A DNA stretch of 42,406 bases from Pseudopedobacter sp. (GTDB lineage Bacteria > Bacteroidota > Bacteroidia > Sphingobacteriales > Sphingobacteriaceae): the NCBI GenBank assembly GCA_014378105.1, contig JACMOI010000082.1, positions 1-42,406 of the forward strand. The letters run 5' to 3'. The notes under the pieces are model-generated. The model was not told the origin of the DNA and did no database searches. It worked only from the letters and a program-made list of their open reading frames with translations. Both the position numbers and the translations under genes were made by a program. Shown here in pieces: positions 1 through 8,585 of the stretch (positions are counted from its first letter, which is position 1; every line of letters begins with the position of its first letter).

Positions 1-1116
1 CAAAGCATCTTCTGTTAGCATTAACGGACGGAAGGGATCAATCATTACCGCTAATTCTTCTGTACTTTCTTTACCGATAGATTTTTCTACCGTTCCTGGG
101 TGTGGTCCATGAGGAATTCCGCCAGGGTGTAAGGTGATTTGTCCTTTTTCTACTGATTTACGGCTCATAAAATCACCATCAACATAATATAAAACCTCAT
201 CAGAGTCTACATTGGAGTGATTATAAGGTGCTGGAATAGATAATGGATGATAATCGTATTTCCTTGGAACAAATGAGCAAACCACAAAATTGTGCGCCTC
301 AAAGGTTTGATGCACCGGAGGTGGTTGATGTAAGCGGCCTGTTATCGGTTCAAAATTATGAATAGAAAACCCCCATGGATAATGGAAGCCATCCCAACCT
401 ACAAAATCAAATGGGTGAGTGCCATAGGTATATGGGTAAATTAATCCTTGCTTTTTAATCAGGATTTTAAAATCTCCTTTTTGATCATGTGTTTCTAGAT
501 TTTCTGGCGTTTTAATATCTCTTTCACAATAAGGAGAATGCTCTAAAAGCTGACCATTTTCATTTCTGTAACGCTTTGGCGCTTTAATCGGACTAAAGCT
601 CTCTACAATAAACAATCTGTTTTTCTCATCGTTAAAATGAATTTGGTAAATCACTCCTCTAGGCACAATCAAATAATCTCCATATTCAAAGTTGATGTTT
701 CCATAACCCGTTTTTAAAACGCCAGAGCCTTCATGGATGAAAATCATTTCATCAGCCATGGTGTTTTTATAGAAATAATCCGTCATAGATTTTCTCGGCG
801 CAGCCAAAGAAATATGAAGATCGCTATTCACCAAAACAGGCTTTCTACTTTTCAGGTAATCGTCCTCAGGCTTAATTTTAAAACCAATTAAACTGGTATG
901 TTTTAAATGCTTTTCTCGGGCAATTTTAGGTTCAACAGAATAAGGCTCGCCCAACTCTTTCACTATAGTAGGAGCATAACAATGATATACCAGTGAGTAA
1001 TTACTAGAAAAACCTTCGGTTGATACGAGCTCTTCGGCGTAAAGCGTTCCGTCGGGTTTGCGAAATTGAGTATGTCTTTTAGGAGGAGTTACTCCTAGTT
1101 TATAATAAAATGGCAT
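1..1116 (-). CDS. hmgA: Homogentisate 1,2-dioxygenase, 3' end cut by the window
   Basis: This enzyme opens the ring of homogentisate to maleylacetoacetate in tyrosine and phenylalanine breakdown, in the cytoplasm. I translated 372 codons from the ATG at 1116-1114; the frame is open to base 1, so only the last few residues of a family protein of about 380 residues are missing. The iron-binding region is visible: a NHSNVDSDE stretch carrying the His and Glu ligands, and further on HPGGIPHGPHPG with the third His ligand. The YDYHPLSIP segment carries the conserved catalytic-region His. The gene is divergent from fahA, which performs a later step of the same pathway, and this supports the call. 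The ligand roles come from knowledge of the family; the motifs are read from the sequence. Confidence 0.95.
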   Translation of the reverse strand, partial: MPFYYKLGVTPPKRHTQFRKPDGTLYAEELVSTEGFSSNYSLVYHCYAPTIVKELGEPYSVEPKIAREKHLKHTSLIGFKIKPEDDYLKSRKPVLVNSDLHISLAAPRKSMTDYFYKNTMADEMIFIHEGSGVLKTGYGNINFEYGDYLIVPRGVIYQIHFNDEKNRLFIVESFSPIKAPKRYRNENGQLLEHSPYCERDIKTPENLETHDQKGDFKILIKKQGLIYPYTYGTHPFDFVGWDGFHYPWGFSIHNFEPITGRLHQPPPVHQTFEAHNFVVCSFVPRKYDYHPLSIPAPYNHSNVDSDEVLYYVDGDFMSRKSVEKGQITLHPGGIPHGPHPGTVEKSIGKESTEELAVMIDPFRPLMLTEDAL

Positions 1117-1167
1117 GATAAATCGGTTTTAAAGATTAACGATTTAATTAGAAAAAGGTTGTAATCA

Positions 1168-1189
1168 ATTGATAACGAATGTTATCAAT
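1168..1189. promoter_or_regulatory. Perfect palindrome upstream of hmgA, candidate operator
   Basis: The arms ATTGATAAC and GTTATCAAT are exact reverse complements separated by GAAT, and lie 52 bases before the hmgA start in the hmgA-fahA divergent gap. A second small inverted repeat, GCAAAAA-caa-TTTTTGC, follows at 1213-1229. Both could be binding sites for a dimeric regulator of tyrosine catabolism. No regulator gene is in the window, so the link is inferred. Apart from these and repeated CAATTG hexamers, I see nothing in the 345-base gap 1117-1461. The short open frame at 1197-1385 has no recognisable content. Confidence 0.45.
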
Positions 1190-1461
1190 GTAAGGATTAG
1201 GTGGAATATTGCGCAAAAACAATTTTTGCCACCATTGCAGAGCGGAATTTAGCAAGTACTCCCGAAGAAATTAATCTAAGATGCTGTAAGTTTTGCAATG
1301 ATTTAATTTTTTGGTTCATTGCGAATATACAAATTTGAGTTCGGGAATCATAAATATAAATAAACAATTGTCTTTTATAAATCAATTGTTATTTTTGAAA
1401 ACCACAGTGCAAACCAATTGTAATTAATACAAATATTTCTTTAACTCTTAATAAAAGTCAT

Positions 1462-2475
1462 ATGAAGCTGGTATCCTATAAAACCGAAGAGAGAGAACAT
1501 TTAGGTGTTTTTTTTAACGGACATATTTATAATCTAAATTCGTTGAATCATGTGATTCCGGACAACATGAATGATTTTTTATGGGGAGGCGACGCTTTGA
1601 TGGAAGCTGCGCATCGTGTTTACAAGGATTTAAAATCAGGGAACGCAGAAGGGAAAGAAGAATTATTTTTTGAATTATTGGCTCCTGTTCCACACCCAAC
1701 CTCTTTACGAGATGCTTATGCCTTTAGACAGCATGTGGAAACAGCCAGAAGAAATAGGGGAGCACAGATGATTCCAGAGTTCGACCAATATCCAATTTTT
1801 TATTTTGGAAATCATAATGCTGTTCAAGGTGCGGGGGAAATTAAATGTATGCCTGATCATTTCGAGAAATTAGATTTTGAGTTAGAAGTTGCGGTTGTTC
1901 TCAATAAGAAAGGGAGAAATATCAAAGCAGTAGAAGCTGATGATTATATCGCTGGCTTTATGATTATGAATGACATGAGCGCTAGAACTTTACAAATGGA
2001 AGAAATGAAGCTCAACTTAGGACCTGCTAAAGGAAAGGATTTCTCTACAGTAATTGGTCCGTGGTTGGTTACACCTGATGAATTAGCAACATTTGAAGTT
2101 CCTACTAAAGAAGACCATATAGGTAAATCTTACGCTTTAGATATGAAATGTTGGGTAAACGGTCGATTGGTTTCGAGTGGAAATATGGAAAGTATGGATT
2201 GGACTTTTGCCGAAATTATTGAACGTTGTGCTTATGGTACAGATGTTTTACCGGGTGATGTCATTGGCTCTGGAACGGTAGGTACAGGATGTTTTTTAGA
2301 ATTGAATGGAACAGGATTGCTTAACGATCCTAACTATCAAACGCAATGGTTAAATGATGGAGATGAAATTAAAATGGAGATTTCGGGATTAGGCAGATTA
2401 AGTAACTTTGTAATTCGAGAAGATTCAGATTTCTCTATTTTATCAAACAAAAAAAATGTCAATGTTATCGCTTAA
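1462..2475 (+). CDS. fahA: Fumarylacetoacetase (fumarylacetoacetate hydrolase)
   Basis: The product (337 residues) should split fumarylacetoacetate into fumarate and acetoacetate, the last step of homogentisate degradation. It has the FAH fold. Asp84 and His91 in DAYAFRQHVETARRNRG match the metal-binding Asp and catalytic His of animal FAH. The metal ligands Glu140 and Glu142 lie in DFELEVA, and Asp171 in MNDMSAR. It is shorter than the animal enzyme and lacks its N-terminal SH3-like domain, as is common for bacterial forms. The neighbouring divergent hmgA supports FAH over a generic FAA hydrolase. The stop overlaps the next gene by 20 bases, which suggests coupled translation. No maleylacetoacetate isomerase is visible, so it may lie elsewhere. 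Confidence 0.9.
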   Translation: MKLVSYKTEEREHLGVFFNGHIYNLNSLNHVIPDNMNDFLWGGDALMEAAHRVYKDLKSGNAEGKEELFFELLAPVPHPTSLRDAYAFRQHVETARRNRGAQMIPEFDQYPIFYFGNHNAVQGAGEIKCMPDHFEKLDFELEVAVVLNKKGRNIKAVEADDYIAGFMIMNDMSARTLQMEEMKLNLGPAKGKDFSTVIGPWLVTPDELATFEVPTKEDHIGKSYALDMKCWVNGRLVSSGNMESMDWTFAEIIERCAYGTDVLPGDVIGSGTVGTGCFLELNGTGLLNDPNYQTQWLNDGDEIKMEISGLGRLSNFVIREDSDFSILSNKKNVNVIA

Positions 2476-3358
2476 AGTATCCGATTTAACCAAGCCAGAA
2501 ATTTATCAATTATTAAGTTCTGCAATTGCGCCAAGGCCCATTTGTTTTGCCTCAACCGTAGATAAAGAAGGGAATGTAAATCTAAGTCCTTTTAGCTATT
2601 TCAACATGATGGGGGCTAACCCTCCGATTTGTGTCTTTTCACCTTCGCGAAGAGGACGAGACAATACTACAAAACATACTTTAGAGAATGTTTTAGAAGT
2701 CCCAGAAGTCGTGATCAATATGGTGAACTACAATATGGTCGAACAAATGTCGCTCGCAAGTACAGAGTATCCAAAAGGGATAAATGAATTTTATAAATCA
2801 GGCTTTACGCCGATAAATTCAGAAACAATAAAACCACCAAGAGTAAAAGAAGCACCCGTACAATTTGAGTGCGTGGTGAACGATGTGATTGCTTTAGGAA
2901 AAGAAGGAGGTGCTGGAAATTTGGTAATTGCAGAAGTAAAAGTGATTCATTTACAGGAGTCTATTTTAGACGATCATGGAAAAATAGATCCATTTAAAAT
3001 GGATTTTGTGGCTAGGTTAGGTGGAAACTGGTACAGCCGCGTTACGGCAGAAAGCTTGTTTGAAGTTGCAAAACCCTTAGCTAAATTAGGTATTGGTGTA
3101 GATGCATTACATGAAGACATTAGAAATTCCAATATTCTTACCGGGAACCATTTAGGACAATTAGGAAATGTTGAAAAACTACCCGATGAAGATGAGGTTA
3201 AGCTGTTTGAGCTTGAGCCAGAAATTAAGGATTTATTAGATGCTACCATTGGCGATGCTAAAACTAGATCAACTCAATTACATCTAAAAGCAGCTGAATT
3301 TTTAATACAAGGAAAAGTTGAAGAAGCCTGGAAGACTTTGCTAATCGATTTTTTTTAA
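2456..3358 (+). CDS. Flavin reductase-like, FMN-binding split-barrel protein
   Basis: The product (300 residues) belongs to the flavin reductase-like / DIM6-NTAB family, cytoplasmic proteins that bind FMN. The split-barrel domain covers roughly residues 5-200, with typical segments SSAIAPRPICFASTV, SPFSYFNMMGANPP and a Ser/Arg-rich SPSRRGRDNT loop expected to hold the flavin phosphate. The last 90 or so residues are an extra helical tail of unknown role. The gene overlaps fahA by 20 bases, so the two are probably co-transcribed, and a role in aromatic amino acid breakdown is inferred from that alone. I chose the ATG at 2456; an in-frame ATG at 2462 is an alternative. The substrate is unknown. 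Confidence 0.8.
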   Translation: MSMLSLKVSDLTKPEIYQLLSSAIAPRPICFASTVDKEGNVNLSPFSYFNMMGANPPICVFSPSRRGRDNTTKHTLENVLEVPEVVINMVNYNMVEQMSLASTEYPKGINEFYKSGFTPINSETIKPPRVKEAPVQFECVVNDVIALGKEGGAGNLVIAEVKVIHLQESILDDHGKIDPFKMDFVARLGGNWYSRVTAESLFEVAKPLAKLGIGVDALHEDIRNSNILTGNHLGQLGNVEKLPDEDEVKLFELEPEIKDLLDATIGDAKTRSTQLHLKAAEFLIQGKVEEAWKTLLIDFF

Positions 3359-3478
3359 TAATTAACTCTTTTTTGCCGAATAGTTGATTTCAGAAGTTAG
3401 CTTTTTATGGTTAATGCTTTGTGCCTTTTAAGAGTAAACAAAGTTTTATTCTAAATCCATAAAAATGCCCTAAGCTTT

Positions 3479-6193
3479 TTAATTTACTTTATACTTGTAA
3501 ACAGTACGCCCAATATTTCCGTTTTTGTCTATCCCTTCAATAGTTACTCTATAAGTGCCTATATTGTCACTGTTAAAGAATTCTAAAGCAGCTTTACCAG
3601 TTTTATCAGTGACCACTTCTGGATTCCAATAAATAGTTGATCTAATGTCTGCTCGTTGCAAAGTGTTTCTTGGGCCACTATATTTTGGAGTATAAAATTG
3701 CCTTTCAACTGCATAACCTTTAGGTTTAAAAGTGAGTACATTGGTAGGAGGAAATAAATCTTTTAATTGAGCTTTAGACATTGACATTCCTTTAGGAGGT
3801 ACTTTCATATTTACGACCAAAACACCGCTTGTTCCATCTCTTCTATTTATTCCGCTCACCCCATCATTATTAAATACTTCAATAGATTCGATATCTTGAG
3901 TAATTAAAGTGCTAAGGTATGGAGGGTCAACTTGATTTTCGCCTACATAAATAGCTATAGGAACTTTTAAGCCTTGGTTATAAGTTCTTGATAAATAAAG
4001 TTTTTGATCATTAAAGGTTAAACCAAAGCCACTTAAGCAATCTGTTAATACTCTACAACCCGATAATTGTTCGCCAGAAACTTCTTTATCAGCAAGCATA
4101 TTTAAGCCAGTTAAAGCACTATAATCTTGATGACTTATCTTTTTAGGAGCAGTAGCTTTAACGATCACTTCCTGAAGATAGAAAGCACTATTATGTTCTA
4201 TTTTACTACTTTTTAAATAAGTACTTAATGCACTGTCTAGATTAAGAATTTCATCTGGTACATTGACATTAGGATAAATTGCAGGATAAACTTCGCCATC
4301 AATTTGGATTCTTAAATCTTTAGAATTGATGTTATTTCTAGCATTTATGACTACGTTAGAAGAGTCTTTAAAAATTAGATTTTCAAATTTAAAACGGCCA
4401 TTTTGGTCAGTAATTGCAGTAGCGTTAAAGTGCTTATCAGGAATTTGAAACAAAATATTACCCTTTTCGAGAGGCATTCCATTACTTTTTCTTATCGTTC
4501 CACTGATAGAGATTCCTTGTTCTGGTAAAATCTTAACCGCAGAAATTGTACCGCCAACTAAATCTTTATATTCATATCGGTGATAACCTTGAGTCATCAT
4601 TAATACATCTAGGTCTGATTTTTTTTGATCATTAACTTGATAAAAATAATAATTAGGTTGTTCAATATACCCCACTAAATCAGCAGTTAAAAGTGTGCTA
4701 CTGTATATATTAAGATCATTATTTTCATCTATAGGGACCCTGTTATCATCTATAACAGCTATTGAATAATTCCCTTCGGTCATATCTAAACCATTAGATG
4801 TATTGATGTCTAATTTGACTTTTTGCCTGGCTTTATAAGTAGGTAAATCTGTTTTTACATTAATTTTCATATCGTCTGGTCTTTGAATGAAAATTAATCT
4901 GTCACCTATAGGCAAGCCAGTTTCTGCTAATAAAGTAATTTGTGAAATACCAGATGGAAATTTATCTTCTGGTATTTTAGCACTGTAGATTAAACTATTT
5001 AAGGCTCCTTTAGCAGCATAATAAACAGTTCCTCCATTTTGGATCACTAAATAAAAATTTTGTTCAGGGTTTTTATCTAGATAATCTTTATTAGTTAAAA
5101 TTCTTAAAAAAATATCACTCCCAGTATGGACGGCAGTTAAGGTGATCCCAGAATTATTGATTTTTGGCAGTTGGAATATTTTAGTTTTCCCATTGGCAAA
5201 AGTTGCTTTTGCACTATATTGTTTTCCAGCTTCAGGAGTAAAAGACAATTTCCCCATACCCAAGTGTTGATCTTTAAAATCAGCCACCTTAGCGCCACTT
5301 TCATCAACTATTATCCCGCTCACACTTACTCCTAAGCCTTTTGAGTTAATTGCTTTAAATGCAACTTTACTTTCAATTCCAGCTATTAAATTACCCCCTT
5401 CTGGAAAGAATTGAATATCATTTTCAAGTATTAGACCTTTTAAAAGGAATGATGATTTTAAAATTCTATCATTCCCTGCGTCTAGTTCGGTAAATAGTTT
5501 TCCTCGGTTTAGATCAAATTTTTGTGATGTTGAAAAATCTATTTTAATTTTCCCATTAGCATCCGTAGTTTCTTTTCCTCTAGCTACTCTTTCGTCATCA
5601 GTTATTACTTCCCAATTTACTTTTTTATCACTAAAAGGTTTAAGCCTATCATCTTTAAAAGTTAAGGTGCTATTTACCTTGAAATCTTTATCAGTGATGG
5701 TCCCATTTAAATCTAAATAAGTGTTTAATTGCTTATCAATCGTATTTCCAACATAAATATTTTTTTCAAAAAAATAATTTTGGTTATCATTTAACATCCA
5801 AAGTGTAAAAGCCCTAATATGATAATTTCCCTCTTTAAAATCCGGATAATTTAAAGGGATACTTCCTGCAGATATACTATTGACAACGGGAAGTTTTAAG
5901 GAAGAAATAAGTGAATCTTTTGAGTTAATTAATTCAACATATACAATTTTACTTAAGGGAGAAGGGACGTGTTGGATGGTAGTGATATAACTTTTAAACC
6001 AAATCGTATCTCCAACTGCGTAATAAGGTTTATCAAATTGTAAATAAACTTTCTCGTAAGGGTGTTGCTGCAACAACTTAGATTTTTCTTCTAAAATGGT
6101 ATTTAATGGGATAATTTTATTTTGTGCATTAACTTCCTTTGAAAAAAAAAGGAAGGAAGCGATGATGAAAAAGAAAAGCTTTTTATAATTCAT
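3479..6193 (-). CDS. Exported macroglobulin-like protein with TonB-type plug domain
   Basis: The product is a 904-residue envelope protein. It begins with a signal peptide (hydrophobic core FFFIIASFLFF, ending at VNAQ). Residues 40-150 resemble an alpha-2-macroglobulin MG domain (YLQFDKPYYAVGDTIWFKSY). A carboxypeptidase-like regulatory Ig fold lies at about 550-620 (ISGTIRKSNGMPLEKGNI), and a segment at about 700-800 resembles a TonB receptor plug (TQDIESIEVFNNDGVSGI). No C-terminal beta-barrel of a TonB receptor follows; the protein ends in another Ig-like strand set. Bacteroidota carry many such barrel-less proteins of unknown function. The gene stands alone, with no SusD partner, so transport is not supported. 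Confidence 0.8.
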   Translation of the reverse strand: MNYKKLFFFIIASFLFFSKEVNAQNKIIPLNTILEEKSKLLQQHPYEKVYLQFDKPYYAVGDTIWFKSYITTIQHVPSPLSKIVYVELINSKDSLISSLKLPVVNSISAGSIPLNYPDFKEGNYHIRAFTLWMLNDNQNYFFEKNIYVGNTIDKQLNTYLDLNGTITDKDFKVNSTLTFKDDRLKPFSDKKVNWEVITDDERVARGKETTDANGKIKIDFSTSQKFDLNRGKLFTELDAGNDRILKSSFLLKGLILENDIQFFPEGGNLIAGIESKVAFKAINSKGLGVSVSGIIVDESGAKVADFKDQHLGMGKLSFTPEAGKQYSAKATFANGKTKIFQLPKINNSGITLTAVHTGSDIFLRILTNKDYLDKNPEQNFYLVIQNGGTVYYAAKGALNSLIYSAKIPEDKFPSGISQITLLAETGLPIGDRLIFIQRPDDMKINVKTDLPTYKARQKVKLDINTSNGLDMTEGNYSIAVIDDNRVPIDENNDLNIYSSTLLTADLVGYIEQPNYYFYQVNDQKKSDLDVLMMTQGYHRYEYKDLVGGTISAVKILPEQGISISGTIRKSNGMPLEKGNILFQIPDKHFNATAITDQNGRFKFENLIFKDSSNVVINARNNINSKDLRIQIDGEVYPAIYPNVNVPDEILNLDSALSTYLKSSKIEHNSAFYLQEVIVKATAPKKISHQDYSALTGLNMLADKEVSGEQLSGCRVLTDCLSGFGLTFNDQKLYLSRTYNQGLKVPIAIYVGENQVDPPYLSTLITQDIESIEVFNNDGVSGINRRDGTSGVLVVNMKVPPKGMSMSKAQLKDLFPPTNVLTFKPKGYAVERQFYTPKYSGPRNTLQRADIRSTIYWNPEVVTDKTGKAALEFFNSDNIGTYRVTIEGIDKNGNIGRTVYKYKVN

Positions 6194-6438
6194 TAATTTG
6201 ATTTCGGATGAAAAATGATTTTTTGTAAATATATTTAATTAATCAGTTTAGGTAGTAAAATTTCAAAATTTAACAGTTTTTAACGAACTGTTGATGTTAA
6301 AATTAAGCTCCATTGCCAATCTTAATTCTGAAAATTAAGATTTATATGCTACTTAACCTTAACATAATTTTGTAACGTAAATAACCTCAAAATCATATTC
6401 GTTTTAAGATAAAAATAAACTCTTTTGCCTTATTTCTT

Positions 6439-6446
6439 TAACTTTG
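6439..6446 (+). promoter_or_regulatory. Bacteroidota -7 box before the cystathionine beta-synthase gene
   Basis: TAACTTTG matches TAnnTTTG and ends only 4 bases before the ATG, so the transcript would be leaderless or nearly so. A TTTTG at 6423-6427 is closer than the usual 17-23 base spacing, so the -33 element is doubtful. Confidence 0.5.
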
Positions 6447-6450
6447 TACC

Positions 6451-7812
6451 ATGTGGTATAACAATATATTAGAAACGATAGGTAACACACCTCTGGTGAA
6501 ACTTAATAAATTAACAAAGGATATTGAAGCAACTGTTTTAGCAAAGATAGAAACTACCAACCCTGGTAACTCTATTAAAGACCGTATGGCTTTAAAGATG
6601 ATTGAAGATGCTGAAAAAAGTGGTAAATTAAAGCCAGGAGGTACCATTATTGAAGGAACTTCTGGCAATACGGGTATGGGTTTAGCAATCGCGGCAGTGA
6701 TAAAAGGTTACAAATGTATTTTTACCACTACGGATAAACAATCTAAAGAAAAGGTAGATGCATTAAAAGCCTTTGGTGCCGAGGTGATTGTTTGTCCAAC
6801 GGATGTAGAACCAGAAGATCCCAGATCATACTATTCTGTTTCTTCACGTTTAGAAAGAGAAGTTCCAAACTCTTGGAAACCAAATCAGTATGATAATTTG
6901 TCTAATTCACAAGCTCATTATGAGCAAACTGGTCCTGAGATTTGGGAACAAACGGAAGGTAAAATTACACATTTAGTAGTAGGAGTGGGTACAGGAGGAA
7001 CAATCTCTGGAACAGGCAAGTTCTTAAAAGAGAAGAATCCAAATATTAAAATTTGGGGAATTGATACTTACGGTTCTGTATTTAAGAAATATAAAGAAAC
7101 AGGAATTTTTGATGAGAAAGAGATTTATCCCTATATTACTGAGGGAATTGGCGAAGACTTTTTGCCGAAGAATGTAAATTTTGATTTGATAGATCGTTTC
7201 GAGAAAGTAACCGATAAAGATGCTGCTTTAATGACCAGAGAGATTGCTCGTAAAGAAGGTATTTTTGTTGGAAATTCTGCTGGAGCAGCAGTTGCTGGGG
7301 TATTACAATTAAAGGATCATCTTAAAAAGGATGATGTGGTAGTTATTATTTTTCATGATCATGGCTCGCGTTATATGGGGAAAATGTTTAATGACGATTG
7401 GTTACGTGAGAGAGGATTTTTACAAGATGAAAAGTTGACAGCAAAATCTATTTTAGCTAAAAGGGAGCCACAAGAAATGGTTACTATTGATAGTGAAAAG
7501 ACAGTTTTAGAGGCCATCAATACCATGAAATCTTTAAATATCTCACAAATACCGGTGATGCAACAAGGAATGGTTGTTGGTCGAGTGACTGAAAGTGAAA
7601 TTTTAAATGCTTTATTAGAAAATCCTGCTATCAAATCTTCTAAAGTAGCGAGTATCCAATCAGCATCTTTTCCTTTTGTTGATTTAAATGCATCAATAGA
7701 TAAAATCTCTGGATTGATCAATAAAGAAAATTCTGCAGTTTTGGTAGAGGATGAGAAGGGAAGGATTGAAATCATCACTCAATACGATATTATAGATGCC
7801 ATCTCTGGCTAA
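6451..7812 (+). CDS. cbs: Cystathionine beta-synthase (PLP enzyme with CBS pair)
   Basis: The product (453 residues) is a type II PLP enzyme that condenses serine, or an activated serine, with homocysteine or sulfide. Lys43 in NSIKDR is the expected Schiff-base lysine. GTSGNTG at 69-75 is the substrate-carboxylate loop and GTGGT at 180-184 the PLP-phosphate loop. Residues from about 335 to the end form two CBS motifs, a regulatory Bateman module. This architecture matches cystathionine beta-synthase rather than plain cysteine synthase, which lacks the CBS pair. Some bacterial homologues act as cysteine synthases, so the substrate is not certain. The gene is monocistronic and ends at a shared terminator. 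Confidence 0.88.
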   Translation: MWYNNILETIGNTPLVKLNKLTKDIEATVLAKIETTNPGNSIKDRMALKMIEDAEKSGKLKPGGTIIEGTSGNTGMGLAIAAVIKGYKCIFTTTDKQSKEKVDALKAFGAEVIVCPTDVEPEDPRSYYSVSSRLEREVPNSWKPNQYDNLSNSQAHYEQTGPEIWEQTEGKITHLVVGVGTGGTISGTGKFLKEKNPNIKIWGIDTYGSVFKKYKETGIFDEKEIYPYITEGIGEDFLPKNVNFDLIDRFEKVTDKDAALMTREIARKEGIFVGNSAGAAVAGVLQLKDHLKKDDVVVIIFHDHGSRYMGKMFNDDWLRERGFLQDEKLTAKSILAKREPQEMVTIDSEKTVLEAINTMKSLNISQIPVMQQGMVVGRVTESEILNALLENPAIKSSKVASIQSASFPFVDLNASIDKISGLINKENSAVLVEDEKGRIEIITQYDIIDAISG

Positions 7813-7815
7813 AGC

Positions 7816-7856
7816 AAAAAGAAATAGCCACGAAATCATCGGGGCTATTTCTTTTT
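7816..7856. terminator. Bidirectional hairpin terminator
   Basis: The arm AAAAAGAAATAGCC (7816-7829) is the exact complement of GGCTATTTCTTTTT (7843-7856), a 14-bp stem with a 13-base loop. It has A runs on one side and T runs on the other, so it can end transcription of the converging cbs and osmC-family genes in both directions. Confidence 0.85.
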
Positions 7857-7870
7857 TATCATTAGATTTA

Positions 7871-8314
7871 TTATTTCTTAAGCGTAACTTTTAAGGTTAT
7901 TTTTACAGCTGCTAGTGCTTTTGATACTGGGCAGGTTTCCTTAGCGTCAGTGGCTAATTTTTTAAATTCTTCTTCCGAAATACCTGGAACTTCTCCCGTT
8001 AAGTCTAGTTGTATTCCACTTATTTCAAATCCAGCATCTGTTTTATCTACATTTACAGTAGCTTCGGTATTCAATAGTTTTGGTGTATAGCCAGCTTCAT
8101 CTAAAGCAAAACTTAAGGCCATTGAATAACAACCAGCATGCGCAACAGCAATTAACTCTTCGGGGTTAGTTCCCGCTTTTCCATCTTCACTTTCGAAACG
8201 AGCTTTAAATGAATATGGCGTAGCTTCCAATGCTCCGCTAGTAGTTGATAATGATCCTTTCCCAGCAGTTCCGTTGCCCTTCCAAATTGCTGTTGATTTT
8301 CTATTTATTGCCAT
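7871..8314 (-). CDS. OsmC family thiol peroxidase
   Basis: The product (147 residues) should reduce organic hydroperoxides in the cytoplasm. The two catalytic cysteines of the OsmC/Ohr family are present: Cys62 in AHAGCYSMALS and Cys128 in ETCPVSKAL. The NPEELIAVAHAGC signature favours the OsmC subgroup. An ATG seven codons upstream (8335) exists, but the family start MAINRKSTAIWKG at 8314 fits better. The gene converges with cbs and shares its terminator; no regulator of the OhrR type is adjacent. Confidence 0.9.
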   Translation of the reverse strand: MAINRKSTAIWKGNGTAGKGSLSTTSGALEATPYSFKARFESEDGKAGTNPEELIAVAHAGCYSMALSFALDEAGYTPKLLNTEATVNVDKTDAGFEISGIQLDLTGEVPGISEEEFKKLATDAKETCPVSKALAAVKITLKVTLKK

Positions 8315-8585
8315 AATTTTATTTAAATCTATCATTTTAACTTATAAAATATAAAAATTGTTTACAAGAATTTCAATCAAATTTTTCTAACTACTTTTAG
8401 TTGAATAAAGCATTAGCTTTGTACAAAATAATTAAGCTTAACCCATGGGTTTATAAATAAGACAAGTGATTTATTCATGTATAATCAATCGGTTTTAGGT
8501 GAATTAAGATACTTTAAAATCCATTATTCCTATTTATTAAGGATAAAACATTCCCATTTATTTGGACCTTATCATATCTAAAACA

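Noticed and set aside
1197-1385. Minus-strand frame of 62 codons in the hmgA-fahA gap
   Set aside because: No recognisable family, it covers the candidate promoter region of both divergent genes, and its composition is like non-coding DNA.
7371-7778. Minus-strand frame of 135 codons
   Set aside because: It lies entirely inside the cbs gene, antisense to the clear CBS domains.
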